Notes: generated by a model from the sequence alone, not told the origin. A stretch of 58,520 nt of DNA from Spirochaetae bacterium HGW-Spirochaetae-2 (GCA_002839355.1 PGXW01000014.1:1-58520), one strand, 5' to 3'; counted from the first letter of the stretch, positions 8,230 to 17,740 are shown. Made by a program: numbers and translations.

Positions 8230-9185
8230 CACTCGTGCCGCACAAACCGTGGATCGAGCATCGCAGCCGGTTCGAGGTCGTATTCCCTTCCGGTGATTGC
8301 TGCTGTCCATACAATGATCTCCCTGGTGAATCCATCGCTTGGCAACCGTGGAGCATGATAATCGGGAAGATGCATCATATCGCGTACCGCCGGAGGGAGA
8401 TTCGGAATCACTGCCATAAGTACATCGCGCGCCAGCTCTGGATTCTGTTGCAGATCGGTTACCGCACGACCATAGGCGATGTGGAATGTACGGATTGCCG
8501 ATTCTTTCTCGGCTATCGCCGATTTTGTGAAGGCAATGATATTCAGGCTCTCGCTGGGGATTCCCTCGAATACGATCTTCTCCAATCCGCGCAAGGCGCC
8601 GATCGATGCGAACGGTTCGGGGAATATACCGGTGTCCAATTGCCCGGATACGACCGCCTCCAGCCGAGCCGGTATTTCATTGATATATACCTTCTCGATC
8701 TCGTGCTTCGGGGCAAGGTACTGTTCCAACAGGTAGTTGGTGACACTGATTTCCATGGTTCCCGCCGAAACCGACTTCTTTCCGTCCAACGGCCCTTTTG
8801 CAAGCAATGGGAAATCCCCGTCGGTGGAGAGGGTTCCTGTCAGTGCGAAATCGCTCTTTGTTTGAGTTATCAGCGCGACCAGATCGGTCATTGCTCCGTC
8901 GACCTGTCCGGTCTGCAAAGCGGTTTGCCTGTTCTGTCCGTTGGTGAAGAGGATCAATTCGACATCGACTCCCTCTTGTTCAAAGTAGCCTTGCTGCAAG
9001 GCATGGTAGAATGGTGCCGAATCGACCGCACTCATCATCCCTACCTTCAATTTGGGCAATGGTTCGTTACGTATGGATTCCCCGGTGACAGTATGTGGAA
9101 CGTCGTCGGTACTTGTTTTGGTACACCCGGTGAAAGCCAGGATTGAAGAAAGAATGCAGAGTGCTATGATGATCCGGTTGCGCAT
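8229..9185 (-). CDS. ABC substrate-binding lipoprotein, NMT1/SsuA family (318 aa)
   Basis: The protein begins with a lipoprotein signal peptide ending LAFTGC, giving Cys20 as the lipidated residue. The periplasmic-binding fold follows: LKVGMMSAVDSAPFYHALQQGYFEQEGVDVELI is a hallmark of NMT1/SsuA/ThiY-like receptors, and GQVDGAMTDLVALI closes the first lobe. The ligand could be an aliphatic sulfonate, a thiamine precursor or another small organic molecule; no riboswitch is visible in the 70 bases upstream to decide. It leads a binding protein-ATPase-permease operon with overlapping genes. A GAGG ribosome binding site precedes the ATG. Confidence 0.9.
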   Translation of the reverse strand: MRNRIIIALCILSSILAFTGCTKTSTDDVPHTVTGESIRNEPLPKLKVGMMSAVDSAPFYHALQQGYFEQEGVDVELILFTNGQNRQTALQTGQVDGAMTDLVALITQTKSDFALTGTLSTDGDFPLLAKGPLDGKKSVSAGTMEISVTNYLLEQYLAPKHEIEKVYINEIPARLEAVVSGQLDTGIFPEPFASIGALRGLEKIVFEGIPSESLNIIAFTKSAIAEKESAIRTFHIAYGRAVTDLQQNPELARDVLMAVIPNLPPAVRDMMHLPDYHAPRLPSDGFTREIIVWTAAITGREYDLEPAAMLDPRFVRHE

Positions 9186-9255
9186 AGGGAACCTCGTACG
9201 TAAGAGTTGGCCTACTGTATCACGACTACGTGTTTTTCGACAACAACACCGCTAT

Positions 9256-11745
9256 TCAATCGTTGCCTAGGACCAGTTGGGTCAGCAGTGTCGTCAGCTC
9301 GGGGTCGTACTTGGAGCCAGCTTCCATGGAAATTTTTCCGAGGGCTTCCCGGTCGGACAATCCCAGTCCGTTCGGTTCTGCGGTTGTCATGAGAGAATAA
9401 CTGTCGGCCAGCGCGAGAATGCGTCCCTGAAGGGGAATGGCAGGTCCTTTCAATCCACTGGGATATCCGGTTCCGTCCCACCGTTCATGGTGTGCAAGGA
9501 CGAATTCCGCAATCGCTCCATATTGCGAGGTTGCGCTCAAGATGTTGTAACCGACTTCCGGGTGGCGAAGCACCGTGCTCCCCTCGAGCTCATCGACGAG
9601 GCTTTCGGTTGCCAAAAATTCGGAGCCCAAAGCGACCTTGCCGATATCGTGCATGACCCCGGCCAATTGCATCTCATCCACTTCATCATCCCCCAACCCC
9701 GCATGTTCGGCGATCATGCGGCAGAGCCTTCCCACCCGTTCACTATGGACTTGCTCCTCCGGATTTTGGCTGAACAGTGATGAAAGCAATTGGTCGATGA
9801 TCCGTTTTCTGATTTGCGGTCGCTCGGCGACTTTTTTCCGGTACATTTCATGCTCGGCTTCCCTGAACAACTCATCCATATTGTTCGAGCGGACCAGTTT
9901 GACCGATTTTCCAAACGAAACCGATACGGGCATGTCCTTCACCCGTGCGGTGGCGATGGAGGCATTTATCCTGTCGATGATCACATTCGCATGCTCTGCA
10001 TCGGTATTGGGCAAGAGGATTACAAATTCATCGCCCCCGATTCGCGCCACGATATCGGTTTCCCTGCATTCCTTGCGAAGAATTTCCGCGACGGTACGCA
10101 GCAAGGTATCACCCGCATCATGGCCGAAGGCATCGTTGGTGAGTTTGAGGTTGTTGACATCGGCAATCACGAGCACCAAAGGACAATAGCGGACATGATT
10201 CAATCGGTGGACTTCCTCTTCGAATGCTCGCCGATTCTTCAGTCCGGTCATCGGGTCGCTGTAACTGAAGTGCAGGATCTGCTGTTGTTTGTTCCGTTTT
10301 TCGGTGCAGTCCCTGAAAACAAGCACCACGCCGTCGACATTCCCCGAAGCGTCGAAGATAGGAGAGGCGATCGCTTCGATTGGAATCGATTCGCCTTGCT
10401 TCGAAACCAACACTTCGGTGGTACCGGCTTCGACCGACTTCTTGGCTTCGATCGAATTCTCCACAATATCCTCTTCACCAAAATTCAGTACTTCGCGATA
10501 GAACTTACCTACCGCATCGGCATACTCCCATCCGGTCAGATTTTGTGCCACACTGTTGATCACATCGATATGTCCGGTACGACCGAGCGCGATGACCCCA
10601 TCGCCAACGGACAACAAGGTTGTTTCCAGACGGGCTTTCTCCAAGGCAAACTGGTTCTGCACCACTTTCGATTGTGTTATGTCGTCGATGATCGCGGCGA
10701 ACAGCAACGGTTCGGGAGAATATGCCGATATCCTCAGGTGCTTGCCAAGTTGTGGTGTATAGCGTTCGACGATCTTCGGTTTGCCCGATTCCACTACGCT
10801 TCTGAACAATTCGATCCACTCGGTCCTGCTGCCGCGAAAGATAGTATCGACCGAATTACCCAGTATGCCCTCAGCAGATTTCTCGATTATTTCCTCAAAC
10901 CGTTTGTTTACGCTGAGGACAATCGCATCGACCATCCGGTGGTCGGTATCTTCCTCGACCCTACACACCAGAAGTCCCTGGTTCATCTGTTCAACCAACT
11001 TGCGGTGGCTGCCTTCACTCTTCTCCAATGCCGCCTGGGCCTGTTTGAATCTGGTAATGTTGGTATGGGTTCCGCTCATGACCAAGGGTTCACCTAAAGC
11101 CGACCATTTGGTTACCTTTCCCCGGTCAAGCACCCACACCCACGTCCCTGTCTTATGGTGCATCCGGAATTCGACTTCATAGAAATCCTGCTTGCCGGCC
11201 AACACTTCCTGCATGCGAGCTTCCGCAACTTTCAGATCATCGGGATGGGTGAGGTTGCGCCACGTATGGATGGAGAAGGGAGACAATTCGTCTAGCGTGT
11301 ACCCCACAATCTCGGCCCAGCGGGCATTGATCTCAGATATGCCGGTAGGGATATCCAATACCCACGTGCCGACATTGGTACCCTCGATGACACTTGACAG
11401 CTTGTCATTGATGGCTCGCAATTCTTCTTCTATATGGTCGTGGGAGTTCTTTTCCTCTTGAGTATGCTTTAGTCCACCGATGGTCATGAGGAAGTTGATG
11501 AGAATCAACACCAATGAACCGGAAATCACCGTGATGCTGCTGGCAAGTGTGTCGGTTTCCAATATCCGGTTGGATTGTTCCAACGTATCGGACGGTAGGT
11601 CGGTGAACAGCCCCAATTCATCCTGCAAGTCGGCCGTGGTCCGATTGATGCTGACCAGACTGATTGCCGCAACAAATATGATTATGCACGAAAAGGCAAT
11701 GAACGATAGGATGAGTCTCTTTTCTGTCGATCGTTCACGATCCAT
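9256..11745 (-). CDS. PAS-PAS-PAS-GGDEF-HD-GYP c-di-GMP signalling protein (829 aa)
   Basis: A membrane sensor with helices near residues 10-32 and 67-88 and a short extracytoplasmic loop. It is followed by three PAS-like domains (about 125-240, 260-370, 380-500), a GGDEF diguanylate cyclase (about 510-665) and an HD-GYP phosphodiesterase (about 670-829). The cyclase motif is intact (RIGGDEFVIL). RETD five residues before it matches the RxxD inhibitory site, so product feedback is likely. The HD half has MHDIGK and HHERWDGTGYP, so both opposing activities look intact. The start is the ATG at 11745 with a GAGGAAG site; a TTG 33 bases upstream is possible. A close relative of the same design lies at 25390-27903. 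Confidence 0.93.
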   Translation of the reverse strand: MDRERSTEKRLILSFIAFSCIIIFVAAISLVSINRTTADLQDELGLFTDLPSDTLEQSNRILETDTLASSITVISGSLVLILINFLMTIGGLKHTQEEKNSHDHIEEELRAINDKLSSVIEGTNVGTWVLDIPTGISEINARWAEIVGYTLDELSPFSIHTWRNLTHPDDLKVAEARMQEVLAGKQDFYEVEFRMHHKTGTWVWVLDRGKVTKWSALGEPLVMSGTHTNITRFKQAQAALEKSEGSHRKLVEQMNQGLLVCRVEEDTDHRMVDAIVLSVNKRFEEIIEKSAEGILGNSVDTIFRGSRTEWIELFRSVVESGKPKIVERYTPQLGKHLRISAYSPEPLLFAAIIDDITQSKVVQNQFALEKARLETTLLSVGDGVIALGRTGHIDVINSVAQNLTGWEYADAVGKFYREVLNFGEEDIVENSIEAKKSVEAGTTEVLVSKQGESIPIEAIASPIFDASGNVDGVVLVFRDCTEKRNKQQQILHFSYSDPMTGLKNRRAFEEEVHRLNHVRYCPLVLVIADVNNLKLTNDAFGHDAGDTLLRTVAEILRKECRETDIVARIGGDEFVILLPNTDAEHANVIIDRINASIATARVKDMPVSVSFGKSVKLVRSNNMDELFREAEHEMYRKKVAERPQIRKRIIDQLLSSLFSQNPEEQVHSERVGRLCRMIAEHAGLGDDEVDEMQLAGVMHDIGKVALGSEFLATESLVDELEGSTVLRHPEVGYNILSATSQYGAIAEFVLAHHERWDGTGYPSGLKGPAIPLQGRILALADSYSLMTTAEPNGLGLSDREALGKISMEAGSKYDPELTTLLTQLVLGND

Positions 11746-11988
11746 TGTGACTTCCTCATTTCCTTGGATAGATTTCAATTTATTTGTTGACCAGTGTAGT
11801 TATACGGCAGGTTGGACAGTTTGGCAATGATGGGACCCGGTTTCGGAAGTAAATAAATAATAACTTCTCATTCTAATTGAAAAATCATACAATTTCAACA
11901 CCTGGCTGAAGTTCCAGTTGTACGTCAAGTTACTTGCCTATCCCCTGTTTCCAGGATTATGCTGTACAGTAGGAGTACATACCAGAGC

Positions 11989-13221
11989 ATGGAAGAAGCA
12001 ACGGTACAAAAACGGAATTTCACTGCATTTCTGATCCATGCCCTGTTCCTGGCATTGACACTCAACTTCATCGATATAAACACCGTGGTCCCGAACATGC
12101 TCGCCGAATCCGGCGGAACCGCCGTCCATATGGGAATTCTGTCGGCGATCATGGTAGGTGGCACCAAATTCATGCAACTGGTCTTCGCCGGCATGATCGT
12201 TCCTTTGCGAAGGAAGAAGCCGGCCTTGCTTGCGGGTATCTACATCCGGGTAGCCGCGTTGCTTGCCCTTGGCCTTTTCTTGGGAAACCTTGGCGGTGAG
12301 GCACTTTGGAAAGTATGGACCATCATCCTGGTGATGACGGTATTTTCGTTCAGTGGAGCGTATGCCAATATCTCCTACACCGATATCATGGGGAAGGTGA
12401 TCCTGCCGGAAAAGCGAAAGAAACTGCTTGTGGTCAAACAGTTGATTTCCAGTGTCGGAGTTATCGTTTCTGCCCTTCTGGTAAAGGTGATCCTCTCCCA
12501 GATATCGTATCCAGCCAACTACAGCCTGCTGTTTTTACTTGCCGGGTTGCTGCTGCTCTTGGGTACCATTGGATTTTGGTTGATAATCGAACCGGTGGCA
12601 CCTGCTCCTGTGCGGACACCGCTTCGTGAAAAGTATCGCGAGTTCTGGAAGGTATTGAAAGATGATCCCAATTTCCGAAAATATCTGTTCCTTATAAATA
12701 CGAGCGGGGTGATCGTTTCAACCCTGCCGTTCCTTCTGCTGTATGGAAGATCCCGGTTTCCCGTCGACGGGGGAATGACAGGAACATTCCTGCTGGTGCA
12801 AATGGTTGGAGCCTTGGGAGCCAATATTGCCTTGACACTGTTTTCCAAAGGACAACGCTACCGTTCCATGATCTATCTGTTTGTCATCGTCAGCGCATTG
12901 ACGCTGTTGGTGGCACTGCTGTTGCCAGCGGCCCCCCGTTGGTACTCGCTGGTGTTCCTTCTCAGCGGCATTTCGTTTACCATCAGCCAAATCGTATCCT
13001 CCGGTGTATTGTTGGAGATTTCCACCAATGAGAATCGGGCGGTCTATACGGGACTTTCCGGTGCCGGTTCGATCATGCAGGTGGTGTATCCCCTGCTCGC
13101 CGGGTATCTGGTGGGTATCATCGGATTCCCTGCGGTATTCATCATGACCAGTGTGTACATAGTGTTGGGGCTGTATACGGCCAGGACAATCCATTGTGAA
13201 CGTCTCGTCGGCGCCAATTGA
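11989..13221 (+). CDS. MFS transporter (410 aa)
   Basis: A twelve-helix major facilitator protein with an N-terminal LFLALTLNFIDINTVVPNMLAESGG start. It has weak similarity by eye to drug/solute:H+ antiporters of the MFS_1 group. I chose the ATG at 11989 (MEEATVQ); an in-frame ATG at 11959 would add ten residues. AGGAG at 11971-11975 is rather far from the chosen start. It is followed nine bases later by the DUF4180 gene and then by an AraC-type regulator, probably in one transcript. The substrate is unknown. Confidence 0.85.
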   Translation: MEEATVQKRNFTAFLIHALFLALTLNFIDINTVVPNMLAESGGTAVHMGILSAIMVGGTKFMQLVFAGMIVPLRRKKPALLAGIYIRVAALLALGLFLGNLGGEALWKVWTIILVMTVFSFSGAYANISYTDIMGKVILPEKRKKLLVVKQLISSVGVIVSALLVKVILSQISYPANYSLLFLLAGLLLLLGTIGFWLIIEPVAPAPVRTPLREKYREFWKVLKDDPNFRKYLFLINTSGVIVSTLPFLLLYGRSRFPVDGGMTGTFLLVQMVGALGANIALTLFSKGQRYRSMIYLFVIVSALTLLVALLLPAAPRWYSLVFLLSGISFTISQIVSSGVLLEISTNENRAVYTGLSGAGSIMQVVYPLLAGYLVGIIGFPAVFIMTSVYIVLGLYTARTIHCERLVGAN

Positions 13222-13230
13222 GGATATACT

Positions 13231-13584
13231 ATGGAAGTTGTCGAAAGGAACGGAAAGACGATTGCCCTTTTCGATACAAGTACCCGAATCGAACAGGCCT
13301 CCGACATGCTGGATCTTATGGCGACCACGTGGTACCAAGGCCACTGCGTAGGCATGGTCATGGAAAAGGACAGCCTTCCAAAGGATTTCTTCACATTATC
13401 CAGTGGTGTTGCCGGTGAGATTTTGCAAAAATTCTCGAACTACCAGTTCAAGATCGCCATCGTCGGCGACTTTTCCTCCTATGGGAGTAAAAGCCTGCAA
13501 TCCTTCATATACGAATGCAACAAAGGCAATTCAGTGGTTTTTGTTCCTACCGTTGAAGAAGGTCTCGATAGACTGACGCGATAG
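13231..13584 (+). CDS. DUF4180 domain protein (117 aa)
   Basis: A small cytoplasmic protein that matches DUF4180 over its full length. The conserved core is FFTLSSGVAGEILQKFSNY followed by FKIAIVGDFSSYGSKSLQSFIYECNKG. The family has no established biochemical role but is often found beside transporters and AraC or MerR-type regulators, as here. The GAGG ribosome binding site overlaps the stop codon of the MFS gene, so translation is likely coupled. Confidence 0.88.
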   Translation: MEVVERNGKTIALFDTSTRIEQASDMLDLMATTWYQGHCVGMVMEKDSLPKDFFTLSSGVAGEILQKFSNYQFKIAIVGDFSSYGSKSLQSFIYECNKGNSVVFVPTVEEGLDRLTR

Positions 13585-13680
13585 CCGATATTGTGGTTTC
13601 CAGGCTCTCCAAATTGTGCATGGTAAGAGAGGATTCGATTCGTACGGTCGTGTATGTTCAGAAGTGCCAGGAGGTAAAAC

Positions 13681-14544
13681 ATGGAATGGATCGCCAGACT
13701 GAATGAAGCTGTCTCCTACATGGAGAACAATCTCGATAAGGAGATCAGTTACGAGCGCGCGGCACGGATCGCTTGTTGTTCGACCTTTCACTTCATACGG
13801 ATGTTCACGTACATCGCCGGAATCCCTTTGTCCGAATATGTTCGGCGCAGACGGCTGACGTTGGCTGCATTCGATATCCAGCGTGGTGACGGAAAGATTG
13901 TCGATATCGCGTTGCGATACGGATACGAATCCCCAACTGCATTTAACCGTGCATTCCATGTGGTCCATGGCATGAGTCCATCGGAAGCGAGAAGAGCCGG
14001 GGTCGTACTCAAGGCGCACCCACGGATGATTTTCAGCATGGCAATCACAGGAGGAGCCGAAATGCAGTATCGAATCGAGAAGAAAGAGAGTTTCACCATC
14101 GTTGGAGTAGGACAACATTTCTCCGTGAAAATGGAAGAATGCTTCGAGGAAGTTCCCAAGTTCTGGCAACGCACGATCCAAGCGGGGACGATTCCCCGGA
14201 TCATGGAATATTTGGATAGGGAACCACAGGGATTGCTTGGTGTCTGTGGAAATATGGAGGGTGATGATTTCGATTATTTCATCGCAGTGGCATCCACCAG
14301 GAAGGCCGGGGACAGCTTTGTCGAGTACAGGATTCCCGCAAGCACGTGGGCGATATTCGAATGCATCGGTCCCATGCCGCACGCCATACAGGACCTGCAG
14401 CGAAGAATAATAACCGAATGGTTGCCAACTTCAGGATATGAATACAGCAATGCACCCGATATTGAGGTGTACTTCGCAGGGGACCAACAGGCGAACGATT
14501 ACCGATGCGAGGTATGGCTTCCGGTTACCAGAAAGTCCGATTAG
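13681..14544 (+). CDS. AraC-type regulator with GyrI-like effector domain (287 aa)
   Basis: The DNA-binding part is at the N-terminus: two helix-turn-helix units in residues about 8-107, with CSTFHFIRMFTYIAGIPLSEYVRRRRL and the AraC signature IALRYGYESPTAFNRAFHVVHGMSPSEARR. Residues about 125-287 form a GyrI-like (SOUL-type) small-molecule-binding domain (YRIEKKESFTIVGVGQHF, then the WAIFECIGPMP core and a C-terminal PDIEVYF). The Rob/SoxS-like architecture suggests a regulator of drug or stress response, plausibly of the MFS/DUF4180 genes upstream. It has an AGGAGGT ribosome binding site. Its last four bases overlap the 3' end of a convergent MFS gene. Confidence 0.93.
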   Translation: MEWIARLNEAVSYMENNLDKEISYERAARIACCSTFHFIRMFTYIAGIPLSEYVRRRRLTLAAFDIQRGDGKIVDIALRYGYESPTAFNRAFHVVHGMSPSEARRAGVVLKAHPRMIFSMAITGGAEMQYRIEKKESFTIVGVGQHFSVKMEECFEEVPKFWQRTIQAGTIPRIMEYLDREPQGLLGVCGNMEGDDFDYFIAVASTRKAGDSFVEYRIPASTWAIFECIGPMPHAIQDLQRRIITEWLPTSGYEYSNAPDIEVYFAGDQQANDYRCEVWLPVTRKSD

Positions 14545-15788
14545 GACTGCACTTCGGTGGGAGATTCGGCAATGTCCGGAGCTCCCGCCGCCACCAGTTT
14601 CTTGTTTCCCAACATGGCCCATCCCAGGATTGTCATGAGTACGCTGGTTACCAACAGGAGCCATTCGATCTCGATGGCATCGGAAAGGGGACCGAACACC
14701 AACATCGATAGCGGCATGACCGAACTGGAAATCATGCTGAATACACCGAACACTCGACCCAGGTATCTTTCCTCGACTTTCTGCTGGAGAAGGACTGTGA
14801 AGGGCGTGTTGAACAACGGCATGGAAACGCCGATGACCGCCATGAAAGCCAAGTAGATCCAGAATATGGGGATGATTCCGAGAGCCAGGGTCGCCAGACC
14901 CGTTATGATCGTACTGAATGCCATGGTATGCAATTTGTTTGCGAAACCGCCCCAGGATGCAATGAGCAATCCTCCCAGCATCATCCCGCCTGAGAACGCC
15001 ACCTCGATTGCCGTAAGACGCCACACATCGCTACCGAAACTTCGGGTCACTTGCAATGGGGTCAAGAAAGCCAGCGGTGTCACGAATACAAAGAATGCGG
15101 CACAAAATGCGAATAGGACTTTTATAAACCCATGGTTGTTGATGTAGCGTATGCCGTCACGCATATCGGAGAAATAGCTGAACTCCTGATGCTCCTTGGC
15201 TTTTTCATGGATAGGGATTTTCAGGAAGAACGAGAGGATCACAATGGCGATCGCAGCTGTCACGACATCGATGGAAAAGATCGATTCTATCGGACTGAGG
15301 GTGAGCAGTGCCCCACTGAGCATCGGTGTGACAATGGTTACCAACGATTGTACACTTCCGTTTAGGCCGTTTACCCGGGTCAACTTCTCCTGTGGCACAA
15401 TCTGGGGGAGCAGGGCACTTACCGCTGGTGTTTGGATACCAGTCCCAAAGGAACGTATCAACAATACAGCGAACAATTGCCAGATCGCATCCTGGCCGAG
15501 ATAGAAGAGAATTGCCATTCCAAGGGTAACCAGAGCAATGAGCGCATCCGCGAAGATAATCAATCGCTTGCGGTCGAACCGGTCCGCCCACACCCCCGCA
15601 AACGGTGAGATGATAAGTGTCGGAATGAACCCGCACAGGATCGAGATGGTCATCATGACTCCCGACTGCGTCACGAGTGTTATGTACCACATGATAGAAT
15701 ACTGGACCAGCATCGAGCCGAACAAGCTGATGTTCTGACTTACCAAAAAGAGTATCGTATCATGTTTCCATGTTTTTTCATGTTTCAT
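14541..15788 (-). CDS. MFS efflux protein, MefA/DHA3-like (415 aa)
   Basis: A twelve-helix transporter of the DHA3 type (macrolide-efflux and enterobactin-exporter relatives). The MFS motif A is GVWADRFDRKRLI after helix 2, and the N-terminus reads LFLVSQNISLFGSMLVQYSIMWY, characteristic of MefA-like proteins. The start is the ATG at 15788 (MKHEKTW) with a GGTGGG site; the open frame continues 11 codons upstream. It converges tail-to-tail with the AraC/GyrI gene, overlapping by four bases. A drug or siderophore-like substrate is possible, not proven. Confidence 0.88.
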   Translation of the reverse strand: MKHEKTWKHDTILFLVSQNISLFGSMLVQYSIMWYITLVTQSGVMMTISILCGFIPTLIISPFAGVWADRFDRKRLIIFADALIALVTLGMAILFYLGQDAIWQLFAVLLIRSFGTGIQTPAVSALLPQIVPQEKLTRVNGLNGSVQSLVTIVTPMLSGALLTLSPIESIFSIDVVTAAIAIVILSFFLKIPIHEKAKEHQEFSYFSDMRDGIRYINNHGFIKVLFAFCAAFFVFVTPLAFLTPLQVTRSFGSDVWRLTAIEVAFSGGMMLGGLLIASWGGFANKLHTMAFSTIITGLATLALGIIPIFWIYLAFMAVIGVSMPLFNTPFTVLLQQKVEERYLGRVFGVFSMISSSVMPLSMLVFGPLSDAIEIEWLLLVTSVLMTILGWAMLGNKKLVAAGAPDIAESPTEVQS

Positions 15789-15913
15789 AGCAAACCCACC
15801 CGTAGGACAAAAATATACCAACCGACACTTTGTGCGGCTAGTGGCAACCTGGAATTTCTAGAAAAGTTATGCCTCCGATACTTTTTTCCGAATACCGATA
15901 TCCCGGAAACGGT

Positions 15914-16300
15914 TCAATAGAATCCTTTGCCCGGAATCACATGCCGTATGCCACCCCGTGGATCCTCGACATCTCCTGTCCGGCGTGGAATCAGATGGAT
16001 GTGGCAATGGAAAATCGTCTGTCCGGCAGTTTTTCCAACATTTATCCCCACATTGAAAGCCCGGACGGAAGGATCATGGGCTTGGATTTCTTCTCGCATC
16101 AGACGCAACAGCTCGTGGCAGTCGGACAATTCCTTATACGACAAGTCGAAGTAGTCCGGAACATGTCGTTTCGGTATGACCAGTGCATGGAGTGGTGTAA
16201 CCGGTGAATTGTCGTACATGGCATACGCAGAGGTGTTTTCATGCACGATTGGTGTGGTATTTCTATCGCAAAAGATGCAGGCATCAGGATAGTGGTCCAT
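15914..16300 (-). CDS. HIT family nucleotide hydrolase/transferase (128 aa)
   Basis: A histidine-triad protein acting on nucleoside phosphoramidates or dinucleotide polyphosphates. The catalytic triad motif FHCHIHLIPRR is intact, and the fold signatures PVTPLHALVIPKRHVPDYFDL and NVGINVGKTAGQTI are clear. The N-terminal CIFC pair suggests a structural zinc site as in Hint-type relatives. The start is fixed by GAGGAG six bases before the ATG at 16300; upstream in-frame ATGs lack such a site. It is monocistronic, with a long 5' region that includes a possible structured RNA. Confidence 0.93.
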   Translation of the reverse strand: MDHYPDACIFCDRNTTPIVHENTSAYAMYDNSPVTPLHALVIPKRHVPDYFDLSYKELSDCHELLRLMREEIQAHDPSVRAFNVGINVGKTAGQTIFHCHIHLIPRRTGDVEDPRGGIRHVIPGKGFY

Positions 16301-16378
16301 GCAAGTCTCCTCTTCCTGCATATAACAACAAACGAAGCTGAAATGCAACAGCATGGCGACTGTATCGATTATTTATTC

Positions 16379-16514
16379 CCCAACGAAACGAGGGTAGCGG
16401 AGCAATTACTATTGGTCCATTACCGAGTGAGAGCAGGGAACGTAGGGTGAGATACGTGAGCTCCTTGGGGCGGCAGCGGAGGCGAAGCCTCCACTTTCCG
16501 GCTCTTGCCCTGGG
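16379..16514. other. Possible structured RNA or leader in a 417-base gap
   Basis: The gap between the divergent HIT gene and the next plus-strand gene (16301-16717) has no convincing ORF but much self-complementarity. CCCCAA near 16379 pairs with TTGGGG (16465-16470). GGAGC (16399-16403) pairs with GCTCC. CGTA/TACG brackets 16441-16456. GGAGGC-GAA-GCCTCC is a perfect hairpin at 16478-16492. AGGGTA near 16391 can alternatively pair with TGCCCT near 16506. The alternatives are mutually exclusive in part, as in a switching leader. On the minus strand it would be the HIT gene leader. I do not recognise any known RNA family in it. Confidence 0.3.
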
Positions 16515-16717
16515 ATTGCGATACCATTCATTTAACTGATTACAAAATTTGCACCAATACAACAATTGGCGTTCTCAGAGGCAAAATTTTCCTGAATATT
16601 TTCTTGTTTCGCTGTGTGCGGGTGATGCAATTTCCCGACATGCTGTGTAAAATCCAAGGTGGTGTTTTCCCTATCTTTCCATCCATTGCAACAATTGATA
16701 CAGGAGGAAATAGTATC

Positions 16718-17176
16718 ATGAAATATATGAAGATGCTTCTGTTCGCATTGCATGTGGTGATCGGTGTCGGTGCTTTGGGTGGCGGGTATGCCTGTATTGT
16801 CGAACCCATGGCTCCCCTTGGTGCTCCACTCTCGATGCTGGAAGGATCGCCGTTCGACTCCTTTCTCATACCGGGTCTGGTCCTATTCGGACTATTCGGG
16901 ATAGGCAATATTGTCGGGGCGGTGCTTCTGGCCAAAAAGTTCAAGTGGCATGGATATGTCGCCGGAGTGTTGGGTAGTGGCATGGTGATTTGGATTGTGA
17001 TCCAAGTCCTTGTGATCGAGACAATCGCATTCCTCCATATTTTGTTTTTCTTCATCGGGGTTGTCGAGGCGACCATTGGCTTGGCCATGCTGTTGCAAGC
17101 GGATCTGTTTCCTGCTCCATTGGTCCGGAAAGTTGTATTGAAACTGTTTGCACCATCGAAAGCAGCCCAGGGGTGA
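16718..17176 (+). CDS. Small four-helix membrane protein (152 aa)
   Basis: Four transmembrane segments (about residues 5-25, 50-70, 80-100, 107-130) with short polar ends and no recognisable catalytic motif. I do not know the family. It resembles small unclassified membrane proteins of the DUF4149/DoxX size range. The ATG at 16718 has a CAGGAGGAAA ribosome binding site; the frame is open further upstream but without a start signal. It is 22 bases from the FMN-binding protein gene, suggesting co-transcription. Confidence 0.7.
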   Translation: MKYMKMLLFALHVVIGVGALGGGYACIVEPMAPLGAPLSMLEGSPFDSFLIPGLVLFGLFGIGNIVGAVLLAKKFKWHGYVAGVLGSGMVIWIVIQVLVIETIAFLHILFFFIGVVEATIGLAMLLQADLFPAPLVRKVVLKLFAPSKAAQG

Positions 17177-17198
17177 TGGTACCAAATCGGAGTCAATT

Positions 17199-17597
17199 AT
17201 GAAAAAGCGATATATTTTCGTATTGGTATTGTTGGTGGTCATAGTTGTCGGAGTTGTGGGTGTCCGCAGTTTTATCCGGAAATCGGAAGTTGCCTTGAAC
17301 CAGCTGTTGGTCTTGTCGATTGAAAATCCGGACCTTTCCAAGATTGCCGACGGCATATACGAGGGTTCATATGAAGCTTTCCCCGTCAAGGTGGTTGTGA
17401 CTGTCGAAGTCGCCGACCATAGGATTGTCACGGTCGAACTGAAGGAACACCGCAATGGCCAGGGAAAAGATGCCGAATCCTTGCTGCCGCACATAGTGGC
17501 GACCCAGAGTGTGGAGCTTGATGCGGTTGCGGGTGCGACCTACAGCAGCAAAGTGATTCTCAAGGCAGTTGAACAGGCTCTGCTTCTAGGTCGATAG
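17199..17597 (+). CDS. Membrane-anchored FMN-binding domain protein (132 aa)
   Basis: One N-terminal transmembrane helix (residues 4-24) is followed by an FMN-binding domain of the RnfG/NqrC/PceP type. The flavinylation motif appears as DAVAGATYSSK, the form in which the threonine is covalently linked to FMN by ApbE. The preceding GIYEGSYEAFPVKVVVTVEV strand pattern is typical. It probably faces the periplasm and carries electrons. No rnf, nqr or apbE gene is nearby, so the redox partner is unknown. The ATG at 17199 follows CGGAG. Confidence 0.85.
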   Translation: MKKRYIFVLVLLVVIVVGVVGVRSFIRKSEVALNQLLVLSIENPDLSKIADGIYEGSYEAFPVKVVVTVEVADHRIVTVELKEHRNGQGKDAESLLPHIVATQSVELDAVAGATYSSKVILKAVEQALLLGR

Positions 17598-17740
17598 TGG
17601 GGCTGGTACTAAATACGTAGCTGTCTCGTGATTTTCTCATACGTATTACCGATGGTTGTCTTTCGGTATACGTCCTATGATCCAGTATATGGAAAGGTAC
17701 TTGTGAGCTGTGAGGACAACATGTTGGGGAGTTTTGGAAT

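Noticed and set aside
9790-11097. A 435-codon plus-strand frame opposite the PAS-GGDEF-HD-GYP gene, and a similar 404-codon minus frame at 25966-27180 opposite its relative.
   Set aside because: Both mirror the real genes on the other strand and have shadow-like composition. Their similarity to each other follows from the homology of the sense genes.
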